Origin: JAPLNB01 sp964451955
GTDB taxonomy: Bacteria > Planctomycetota > Phycisphaerae > Tepidisphaerales > Tepidisphaeraceae
Assembly (NCBI GenBank): GCA_964451955.1
Contig: CAYVKG010000024.1
Location: forward strand, 1-51,932
DNA: 51,932 bases
Direction: 5' to 3'
Positions 26,352 to 33,389 of this stretch are shown piece by piece. The notes below the pieces were generated by a model that was not told where the DNA came from, did no database searches, and saw only the letters and a program-made list of their open reading frames with translations. The position numbers were made by a program, and so were the translations under genes. The stretch's first letter is position 1. The number at the start of each line of letters is the position of its first letter.

Positions 26352-26806
26352 TCTCGTCCTTTCCTAAACCTCACCCATCATCCCATATCGTCAACCGTTC
26401 GCAACACGAGAACCCTCGCCGAAATCGCAAAAACAACGCTCTCCGACCCGCCTCAAATCACCGATCCCACCCCTCCTCCGCCCCCAAATAGCAACCTTCT
26501 ACCAAGGTGCGCGCTGCGCCATCGGGAAAAATAAAAAAATCTTCTCTCCACTTCCCTAGGGAATCCTCACTTCTCCCGTTTCGCGCTGCGCCCAGCCCGC
26601 CATTCCCGCGCAAACCCACCCCTATATATAGGAGGACTGCTATGCGCACGACCGTGGCCAACACTTGCCACCGCCCGACTGCAGCGGACAGGCTCCCGCC
26701 AACCCCGCGCCCCCTCCCGCCCCAACCATCCCCTCCCAACTCCATTCCCCACCCTCCAGCCATCGCCCTCTCCCCGCCTCGCCCGCAAACTCACACTCCC
26801 ACTCTC

Positions 26807-26873
26807 CCAACAGCCTCCTCCCCCAACAAACCCCACAGACTCCCCGCAAACATCGCCATGCGACCACGGTCGC
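26807..26873. repeat. 67-bp direct repeat, copy 1
   Basis: Matches 26957-27023 at all but three of 67 positions, with a 150-bp period. It ends in GCGACCACGGTCGC, a hairpin with a 6-bp stem. Sequence left of it is weakly similar to sequence left of copy 2, so the duplicated unit was probably the full 150 bp. Confidence 0.85.
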
Positions 26874-26956
26874 CCATATCTGTCGCCATTCCACATCGCT
26901 TGCTGTGGCCCCGCGTCCCTTCCCCGCCACTCCCCCGCAACGACCCTCCGTCACCC

Positions 26957-27023
26957 CCAACAGCATCCTCCCCCAACAAACCCCACATACTCCCCGCAAA
27001 CATCGCCATGCGACCACAGTCGC
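26957..27023. repeat. 67-bp direct repeat, copy 2
   Basis: Second copy. Its terminal hairpin is ATGCGAC, four bases, GTCGCAT, extending beyond the repeat to about 27025. One of the three differences from copy 1 falls in the hairpin and turns a stem pair into loop while keeping the symmetry. On the minus strand a TATAAT (27036-27041) lies just upstream of it. Confidence 0.85.
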
Positions 27024-27446
27024 ATCTATTTGCTATTATAGCCTTCTCCATGCCAAATGCTCCCCACCTCCATCCCTCATCCCTTCTTCCCCCGTCACCT
27101 TGGCATCCCTTCCCACTCTCCAACCCTCCCCTTCCTCCCACCGCCGCCTCCCCTCATCGTCCTTTCAACCCCTGCCAGCCCCTTACCCCCCTCCCCCGTC
27201 CCTTCACGTCGCTTTCGGTCGGTTTTTGTCGCTTTTCGTCGCTTTTTGCCCCTTTTTCCACCCCCTCAAAACCCACAACCCCCAGCCAATCCTCCCCTTA
27301 CAACCCCCAACCCCTCCGCCACCACCCTTCCCGCTCCCCTGTCCTCTCCCCAGCCGCCACCCCCATCCCGCTCCTACAACAACGACCGGCTGCCAGCGTA
27401 CCCTCCTACAGCGGCTTCAGCCCGGAGCCGTGGGAGCACATGGGGC

Positions 27447-29582
27447 ATGAACAAGACCATCCTCCTTCTCGTTGCTGTTGCGACGCTCACATCGCCGACG
27501 TCCAAGGCGGCCCCAGACGATTCGATCCCCCAGCTCATCCAGGCGGCCGGCAACGCCGAGGATGAGGCAACTCGCTTCCGCCTCCTCCAAGACTTGCTTC
27601 AACGCCCCGATCTCAGTCCGTCGCTGCGCGGCGACCTCGACAAACTGATGCCCATTGCACACGACTGGGCCAACGGCAAGGATCACGTTGTCGTCGATCA
27701 CACTCGCGCAGCCGAGAATGGCTACCTCTGCCGATTCATCTCCAGCAAAACCAAACCCGAAAACCAAGGCCCCGTCTACCCGCCCTCCCTCTCTCACAAC
27801 TCACCCCTGCGCCCGATCTGGGCCATCTACCGCGGCCGAATGCTCATCTGGCGCGTCATCCAAAGCGGGCCGCTGCTCAACGTCAAGGAAACTCGCCAAG
27901 CGTACTACGACGAGGGCACTCGCCTCATCGCCGAAGCGAGCAACGCCTTCCCCAAAAACCGCGTCCTGCGAATGTACCTCGGCCACCCCATCCCCTGGCC
28001 AATACGCTACGAGCCCGCCCAAGACGCGCCCGAGTGGGCCAACCTCCAACGCGAAGGGCTCGAAAAACTCGCCGATCTCATCCATTGGTGGATCGACCAC
28101 CGACAACTCGACGACGGACAGTTTGGCGGCGGCTGGGGCGATGACGTCGAAATGTGGCGATGGTGGACCCCCATCCTCATCGGTTTTCACGATCCCAAAC
28201 TCGCTGCCGCGCAGGAACGCCTCTCCAGTGGTGTCTTCCGACAACCCCATTTGACCCAAGGCTTCACCTCACGCATGACCGATGTCGAACACTCCAACGA
28301 AGATACCACCGACACCATCCTCCCCATGATGCACCTTCGACCAGATGATCCCGTCTGGAAAACCAGAGCAACACGACTCGCCGAACTGATGCGACAACGA
28401 TGGGTCGGCCGAAATCACCGCGGCCAACTCCAGTTCAAATCCATCTACTTCAACGCCGAAAAAGTGGACGACAACTCCGCACGCGCCTTCGATACCGTCT
28501 ACCATCCCTCTGTCGTCCAGCCCACACTCCTCTATTGGCAACGAACAAACGATTCGTCCCTCACCACACTCTTCGCCGAATGGCTCAAACTCTGGGTCGA
28601 CGCGACCGCACGCGCCGAAAACGGAAAACCCGCCGGCATCCTGCCCTCCGCTGTCCACTGGCCCGATGGAACCATCGCCTCCCCGCACCGGCCTTGGTGG
28701 GAACCCTTCCCCGCCAACCACAATGATCAACTCTACAACTGGCCCGGCGCCAGCCGCCTCATGACCTCCACACTCCTCCTCGCCTGGCATATGACCGGCG
28801 ACCAACAGTACCTCGCCCCCATCCATTCCATGGCGGCGATCCGACTCAAGCATCAGGGCCAGTCGTCAAATGCCCAGCCCGGCAGCGAAGCCTGGGCCGC
28901 CGGCAGAATCAGCGGAGCCCTCTCCGATACCCTCGCAAAATACCGCTTCCTCACCGGCGACGCCCGATACGACAACCTGCTCGCCTCCGATGCGTCCGGA
29001 TATGTGCAGTTCCGACTCAACGCCCAGACCAAACCGCTCGTCAACGCCCTTCGCAAAAATGCCGAGGCTTTCCGCTCCAATTGGGAAGCCTACACCGCCG
29101 AGATGCGATGGACTGATCGCGTCATGTCCTTCACTCGCAACTACCTCCAGTACCTGCCAAACCCGGCGCCCCCGCCCCCTTCCCCCGAAATCCTCTATTC
29201 CTCGGTAACCGGCGATCCGGGCAATCCGCTCATCTTCCCCCTTAATGCCGTTCGATGGCTCACCACGCCCAGGCAAATCGCCGCCCTCGTGACACAATCC
29301 GATCATCATCAACTTGAAGCCGAACTGTATCACTTCGGCCAAAACCCGCGCGACATCGGCGCCGAACTCTACTTGCTTCGTAAGGGACAGTACTCGGTCC
29401 AACTCATCGACAAGAAATCACAACAACACATCAGCCGACAAGTCCTCCACGTCGTCGGGCCCCGAACCACCCTGCGATTCCAACTGCCCCCGGCAAAAAC
29501 CTGCCTCCTCCGCATCGTCGCAAACCAGATCGAGTCAGCCCGCCAGAGTCCATCTCGCCTGCCGAAGCACCGCGCAGGTTGA
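27447..29582 (+). CDS. Secreted protein of unknown function, 711 aa
   Basis: Signal peptide at 1-21 (MNKTILLLVAVATL, cleavage near SKAA). I do not recognise the family. The body is rich in Trp and aromatic residues, with DDGQFGGGWGDDVEMWRWW and VEHSNEDTTDTILPM, which resemble the active-cleft motifs of (alpha/alpha)-barrel polysaccharide-processing enzymes; the last third looks like beta-sheet modules. A role in carbohydrate breakdown would suit the sialidase-type and GH10 neighbours, but this is inference. The frame is open upstream to 27057; ATG 27447 is chosen for the signal peptide. The 3' end overlaps the convergent sialidase gene by 48 bases. Confidence 0.75.
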   Translation: MNKTILLLVAVATLTSPTSKAAPDDSIPQLIQAAGNAEDEATRFRLLQDLLQRPDLSPSLRGDLDKLMPIAHDWANGKDHVVVDHTRAAENGYLCRFISSKTKPENQGPVYPPSLSHNSPLRPIWAIYRGRMLIWRVIQSGPLLNVKETRQAYYDEGTRLIAEASNAFPKNRVLRMYLGHPIPWPIRYEPAQDAPEWANLQREGLEKLADLIHWWIDHRQLDDGQFGGGWGDDVEMWRWWTPILIGFHDPKLAAAQERLSSGVFRQPHLTQGFTSRMTDVEHSNEDTTDTILPMMHLRPDDPVWKTRATRLAELMRQRWVGRNHRGQLQFKSIYFNAEKVDDNSARAFDTVYHPSVVQPTLLYWQRTNDSSLTTLFAEWLKLWVDATARAENGKPAGILPSAVHWPDGTIASPHRPWWEPFPANHNDQLYNWPGASRLMTSTLLLAWHMTGDQQYLAPIHSMAAIRLKHQGQSSNAQPGSEAWAAGRISGALSDTLAKYRFLTGDARYDNLLASDASGYVQFRLNAQTKPLVNALRKNAEAFRSNWEAYTAEMRWTDRVMSFTRNYLQYLPNPAPPPPSPEILYSSVTGDPGNPLIFPLNAVRWLTTPRQIAALVTQSDHHQLEAELYHFGQNPRDIGAELYLLRKGQYSVQLIDKKSQQHISRQVLHVVGPRTTLRFQLPPAKTCLLRIVANQIESARQSPSRLPKHRAG

Positions 29583-30695
29583 ACCCCTCGGCAACTCGTA
29601 CCAGACCGTCAGCAGCACGCCGTCACCTAACTCGACCGTCGACGGATACCCCATGTCGCCCCCCGGCGCGTCGTCCGATACGATCAACGCCTCCGACCAC
29701 GTCCGACCGTGATCAATGCTGATTCTTGCTTGATTCCCGTACGGCGGCCGCCGGTGACCGTACGTCATCAGCAACCGCCCGTCCCTCAGCCGCAACAGGT
29801 GCGAAGGCAGACCCCAGACCCCGATCGACCGCGGAACAGACCAGGTCCTGCCTCCATCGGCCGACTCGGATTGCAACGTCTCCCGCTCATCCGTCTTGTT
29901 GTGGTTCCGAATGTGCGCAATCAGCCGCCCATCCGCGGCTTCCACCGCGTGAAGCTCGTGATACAGCCGCGGATCGTCCTGCCGGCGAGCCGGAATCGCC
30001 GACAGCCAACGCCAACTCCTCCCGTCATCCGTCGACTCGCAAACCCCCACCCGCATCTCCTTCGACCAAAGCTCCTTCCCCGCGTACAACAGCCGACCGT
30101 CGGAAAGCTGAATCGGACCGTGCGGACTGTTCACAATCGTGCGATATCTCGCCGACCAGCTGATGCCGCCGTCCGTCGACCGTATCATCCACTCGCCCAA
30201 CTCACCCTGACGCTGCTCCCGCGAAAGCCGGTTGTCAACGCCTTCCCACCGCCGCAGCTTCGCTTCCGGCCAGGCCCCCGCCGAGCCGGCTCGCGACTCC
30301 TTCGCCTTCTCCAGGTAAGGCTCGTAGGCCAGCGAAGTGAACGTCGTCACCAGGATCGAGCCCTTCGCCGTTTCCATCACGCCGCTGTCGCGATCGTCGA
30401 TCGCGCCGTCCAGCACGACTCTCGGAAAGCTCCAGGTCTTCCCGTCATCATCCGATTGCATCATCTCCACTCGACCGAAAGGGCAAACGTGCCCCTCACG
30501 CCCCCCGGAGTAAGTCAGAAGCAGTCGTCCGGAACGACATCGCGCCAGCGTTGGCCAACCGTGGTAGAGCGTCGGCTGATCCGTAATGGTCCGCAATTCC
30601 TTCATCCCGACCGCCGGCGCAGCGGACCTCGCGGATCGAATCGAGACGGCCGCGACGGCGGCGGAAATCAACAGCCGGCGACGGGACAAAGCCAT
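29535..30695 (-). CDS. Tat-exported sialidase/BNR-repeat protein
   Basis: A 386-aa six-bladed propeller protein. The Tat signal LSRRRLLISAA starts it. Five Asp-boxes are visible: SDDDGKTW, STDGGISW, STDDGRSW, SADGGRTW and SIDHGRTW. It belongs to the exo-alpha-sialidase superfamily; planctomycete members often act on other sugars, so sialic acid specificity is not certain. The arginine triad cannot be assigned with confidence. AGGAGG is well placed before ATG 30695; the frame continues upstream to 30935 but without a signal. It overlaps the gene at 27447 by 48 bases at their 3' ends. Confidence 0.85.
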   Translation of the reverse strand: MALSRRRLLISAAVAAVSIRSARSAAPAVGMKELRTITDQPTLYHGWPTLARCRSGRLLLTYSGGREGHVCPFGRVEMMQSDDDGKTWSFPRVVLDGAIDDRDSGVMETAKGSILVTTFTSLAYEPYLEKAKESRAGSAGAWPEAKLRRWEGVDNRLSREQRQGELGEWMIRSTDGGISWSARYRTIVNSPHGPIQLSDGRLLYAGKELWSKEMRVGVCESTDDGRSWRWLSAIPARRQDDPRLYHELHAVEAADGRLIAHIRNHNKTDERETLQSESADGGRTWSVPRSIGVWGLPSHLLRLRDGRLLMTYGHRRPPYGNQARISIDHGRTWSEALIVSDDAPGGDMGYPSTVELGDGVLLTVWYELPRGSTCAVLRQARWTLAG

Positions 30696-31067
30696 GATGA
30701 CACCTCCTGAGGAATCCCCAGGCCGAAAAGCCACGAGGGGATTGATGATGCCTATTCTACGATGCCTGTGTCTGCCTTGCGCGACCCACGGATACCACAT
30801 TGTCACTGAAGGGACTCGGCCAAATGCGCCGATGCGTCGATGCGCCTCGTGTGTACCATCGACTAATTCACGAATTGTGCGGTTGACTTGCCCAAGCCGG
30901 CGCGTTAACTGCGATTGGCAAAGGGGGGTTCTCAAAGGGTGCGATTGTCACGGGACCTTCGCAGGCATGCCGGATGGTCGGGCCGCCATCTGAGACCTAC
31001 GGTGAACGGGAAATCCTCGGCTTGTTGATCCCGCAAGCCCGCGTGTCCCGCTCAGTTGGGAGCTGCC
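30696..31067. other. Intergenic region where the G/C strand bias reverses
   Basis: A 372-bp divergent gap between the sialidase-type gene and dapB-like. Base composition is balanced here, C-rich to the left and G-rich to the right. It holds small direct repeats (CGATGCG twice near 30830, ATTGTCAC near 30800 and 30945). I do not see a cluster of TTATNCACA DnaA boxes, nor dnaA, parAB or gyrB. Confidence 0.5.
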
Positions 31068-31880
31068 ATGGAAATTGGACTGATGGGCTTTGGCCGTGCG
31101 GGCAGGGCGGTGGCATCGGTGCTGTTGGAGAGCAAAGAGGCAGTGTTGTCGTGGGTGATCCGCAAATCGGAACTGCTGCAGCACCGATCTGTTCCTGAGT
31201 TCTTCGGCGTCGTGTCTGCCGAGCCGGGGCTGATCTTCGCGAAACACGAACTGCCAATCGAACGACTGCTCGACGACATGCCTGTTGACGTAATCGTCGA
31301 CTTCTCTGCCCCGGATGGGATCGAATACTACGGAGACGAAGCGGCCAGAAGAGGCATCGCCATCATAACCGCCATTTCCAGCTATCGGGAGCAGACCATC
31401 GGACATCTGAAGCGGCTGGCGACGACCACCAAGGTCCTTTGGTCGCCGAATATCACCATCGGCGTGAATTTTCTGATCTTGGCCTCGAAGATCCTCAAGC
31501 TGATTGCACCACACGCGGACATCGAGATTGTCGAGGAGCATTTCAAGGCCAAGAAGGAGGTCTCCGGCACTGCCAAGATCATCGCCGGTGGCCTGGGAAT
31601 ACAGGCCGAGGCAATCAAGTCCGTCCGTGCGGGCGGGATCATCGGGCGCCATGAGATCATCTTCGGGTTCCCGTATCAGACCGTGCGGCTGGTTCACGAT
31701 TCGATCACTCGTGAGGCGTTTGGCAATGGAGCGCTATTTGCCGCCAAAAGCATCCTGCGGCAGCCGAACGGCCTGTACACAATGGAGGATTTTCTGATCC
31801 CGTATCTGGCATTGGCAATGGACGGACGTGAGTTGACCCCGCTGGCCGACGAGTCCAGCAAGCCCGCCGCATCGTCATGA
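31068..31880 (+). CDS. DapB-like dihydrodipicolinate reductase homologue
   Basis: A 270-aa protein with the DapB layout: N-terminal NAD(P) fold (IGLMGFGRAGRAVA), VIVDFSAPDG, SPNITIGVNFLI and the substrate segment EEHFKAKKEVSGTAKI. Normal DapB has a His-His pair and a DxPSGTA stretch; here His158 is kept, the second His is Phe159, one residue is missing, and Asp/Pro are changed. VRAGGIIGRHEIIFG matches the C-terminal motif. It may be a working divergent DapB for lysine and cell wall, or a paralogue with another substrate. GGGAG precedes ATG 31068. No lysine genes are adjacent. Confidence 0.75.
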   Translation: MEIGLMGFGRAGRAVASVLLESKEAVLSWVIRKSELLQHRSVPEFFGVVSAEPGLIFAKHELPIERLLDDMPVDVIVDFSAPDGIEYYGDEAARRGIAIITAISSYREQTIGHLKRLATTTKVLWSPNITIGVNFLILASKILKLIAPHADIEIVEEHFKAKKEVSGTAKIIAGGLGIQAEAIKSVRAGGIIGRHEIIFGFPYQTVRLVHDSITREAFGNGALFAAKSILRQPNGLYTMEDFLIPYLALAMDGRELTPLADESSKPAASS

Positions 31881-32035
31881 TCGGAGGACTCTTTCCATGG
31901 GTGGGGTGACAAACCAAAGAGCACCATGGACGCCCGGCTCTCAGCGGCAGGTCCTTGAGGGGCTCTTGGCTGGCTCGGTTGCAGAGGGATCCGGCTTGTC
32001 GAGGCAGGTTGATTGCGAGGAGGTTCAAAATGGAA

Positions 32036-32065
32036 GTGGGTGCCGTACGCAAGTGCGGCACCCAC
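32036..32065 (-). terminator. Terminator of tRNA-Met
   Basis: A perfect 10-bp stem GTGGGTGCCG/CGGCACCCAC, followed on the minus strand by TTCCATTTTG. It sits 7 bases beyond the tRNA 3' end. Confidence 0.65.
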
Positions 32066-32072
32066 AAGTACA

Positions 32073-32146
32073 TAGCAGCGACTGGAGTCGAACCAGTGAC
32101 CTAGGGCTTATGAGTCCCTCGCTCTAACCAGCTGAGCTACGCTGCC
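32073..32146 (-). tRNA. tRNA-Met(CAU), elongator type
   Basis: 74 nt without encoded CCA. Acceptor GGCAGCG pairs with CGCTGCT (one G-T pair), discriminator A; D arm GCTC/GAGC; anticodon loop CTCATAA with anticodon CAU; T arm ACTGG-TTCGACT-CCAGT. The anticodon stem AGGGA/GCCCT has one A-G mismatch next to the loop. CAU could also be tRNA-Ile read as lysidine-AU; the 5' part looks more like elongator tRNA-Met. Confidence 0.9.
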
Positions 32147-32157
32147 AACTGGGAAAC

Positions 32158-32185
32158 AGGATACCATTCCTGGCAGGAATGGCAA
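32158..32185 (-). promoter_or_regulatory. Promoter of tRNA-Met with inverted repeat in its spacer
   Basis: Minus strand: TTGCCA (32180-32185), 16-base spacer, TATCCT (32158-32163), placing the start a few bases before the tRNA. The inverted repeat CCATTCC-N5-GGAATGG (32164-32182) fills the spacer and touches the -35. Confidence 0.6.
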
Positions 32186-32401
32186 GTTCTTTTTGGCTCA
32201 CAACCGGTCTTGCGGCGGAGAGTGAAGCGGTCCGAGATGGGCCATCAGATTGGTCGTTCCGGGGTCATACTCTGAGGCGTGTGCCTAGTTGTCCGGGGGC
32301 GGCGGATCCGAAGTCAGTCGGCACGATCACGAGCTGGGCTTTTGTCGCCCCGCCAAGGACCCCGGCATTGCTGCGGTTTGCCCTGGACGTTGTGTGTAGA
32401 A

Positions 32402-32488
32402 CGGAGAGGGGGAGATTCGAACTCCCGTGGCCCTTGCGGACCAACCGGTTTTCGAGACCGGCACATTCAACCACTCTGTCACCTCTCC
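32402..32488 (-). tRNA. tRNA-Ser(CGA)
   Basis: 87 nt without encoded CCA. Acceptor GGAGAGG/CCTCTCC, discriminator G as required for serine; anticodon loop CTCGAAA gives anticodon CGA (codon UCG); a long variable arm typical of class II tRNA-Ser; T loop TTCGAAT. Confidence 0.95.
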
Positions 32489-32502
32489 TTTGTCGGTTGG
32501 TG

Positions 32503-32531
32503 AGTCTATCAGATGTCCCATGGGACGTCAA
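32503..32531 (-). promoter_or_regulatory. Promoter of tRNA-Ser with palindrome in its spacer
   Basis: Minus strand: TTGACG (32526-32531), 17-base spacer, TAGACT (32503-32508), 15 bases before the tRNA. An 18-bp palindrome with one mismatch (32512-32529, core TCCCATGGGA) spans the -35 and spacer. Confidence 0.7.
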
Positions 32532-32692
32532 AAAGCGGTGTTTTCGAGAGGATTCAGGCGGGCTTGGTTCGCCCGGTGTTTGGGGAAGGCGAGGCAGTCG
32601 TGGAGAGAAGGAGGCACAATGTGAGAGGTGTTTCCTGGCGGCTGCTTTGCAGTAGCTCTGTCACGCAGGGGGCGGCGCGCCGACTCGGGAGC

Positions 32693-33277
32693 TCAACCTT
32701 CTACCGCCTTTCGCGCTGCCGCCAGCGCACTCTCATACTCCGGCTCGTGGGTGAGTTCCGGGACCCGTTGCGTGTAGACGACCTTCCCGTCTTTTCCTAT
32801 TACCCACACCGCGCGCGCGAGCAGGCCGTTCTCTTTGATGTAGACGCCATAGGCTTTGCCGAAAGCTCGATCGCGGTAATCAGAGACGGTCTGCAGATTC
32901 TTGATGCCCTCGGCTCCGCACCAGCGTTTCTGCGCGAAGGGCAAGTCCATGCTGATGGTCAGGACTTTCACGCCGGGGAGCTTGGCTGCCTCTTCATTGA
33001 ACCGTCGCGTTTCCGCGTGGCACACGGGCGTATCGAGCGAGGGCACGGACGCGACAATCCACACCTGTCCATCGCCGGGTTTGAACTCAAAGGTGGACAT
33101 GTCGTTGGCAACCGCGGCGAATGCGGGTGCCGGCTCTCCCACTTTTGCCTGATTTCCGACGAGCGTTACCTCTTTTCCCCGCAGGGTCACAGCCTGTCTT
33201 GCTTGTTCGCTTGCCTGAAGCGGCCTTGCCATCAGAGCCACTGCCACCAGAGCCCAAATGTTTCGCGTGATACTCAT
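32693..33277 (-). CDS. tpx: Exported thiol peroxidase (Tpx)
   Basis: A 194-aa peroxiredoxin of the Tpx group, reducing peroxides with thiols. Peroxidatic Cys86 lies in SLDTPVCHAETRRF; resolving Cys120 in KRWCGAEGI; PELTHEPEY is the Tpx C-terminal signature. Unlike typical cytoplasmic Tpx it begins with a signal peptide (about 1-23, ALVAVALMARPLQA), so it should act outside the cytoplasmic membrane and would need a reductant there. GAGGAA precedes ATG 33277. Divergent from the Gfo/Idh gene at 33387. Confidence 0.9.
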   Translation of the reverse strand: MSITRNIWALVAVALMARPLQASEQARQAVTLRGKEVTLVGNQAKVGEPAPAFAAVANDMSTFEFKPGDGQVWIVASVPSLDTPVCHAETRRFNEEAAKLPGVKVLTISMDLPFAQKRWCGAEGIKNLQTVSDYRDRAFGKAYGVYIKENGLLARAVWVIGKDGKVVYTQRVPELTHEPEYESALAAARKAVEG

Positions 33278-33374
33278 TGCATTGTTCCTCGTGGGAAACG
33301 ATAGGAGGTCCAGCGTCCGCGTTCCACTTGAGGGAAAGGCGCCAGGTTCTCTCGCCCGTTGCGGGGCTTTCCCG

Positions 33375-33389
33375 TATAACAGTGGCATG
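33375..33389 (+). promoter_or_regulatory. TATAAC exactly 6 bases before ATG
   Basis: TATAAC (33375-33380), AGTGGC, ATG 33387. There is no Shine-Dalgarno sequence; a leaderless transcript is likely. Confidence 0.5.

Larger units (their letters stand above)
26352..27446. other. 1.1-kb C-rich gene-free region
   Basis: Extremely C-rich top strand with few stop codons, so long Pro/Ser-rich open frames are expected by chance. It holds an imperfect 67-bp direct repeat, hairpins of the GCGACC/GGTCGC type, a TATATATAGGAGG followed by ATG at 26642, and a cluster of GTCGCTTTT-like units at about 27208-27255. I find no gene I can support. Confidence 0.6.

Noticed and set aside
26807..27023. CRISPR array
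   Set aside because: Only two copies, 67 bp long, with an 83-bp gap, degenerate, and no cas genes nearby.
26642..27565. Pro/Ser-rich open frame with a good AGGAGG and TATATATA upstream
   Set aside because: C-rich DNA lacks stops, the protein has no motifs, and it overlaps the start of the gene at 27447 by 119 bases in another frame. The ribosome-site match is noted, but I do not call a gene.
30696..31067. Definite oriC
   Set aside because: The skew reversal is clear, but no DnaA-box cluster, AT-rich unwinding element or origin-linked gene is visible, so it is reported as a finding and not as an origin feature.
32179..32655. Open frames around the two tRNAs
   Set aside because: They run through the tRNA genes and their promoters and show no protein motifs.
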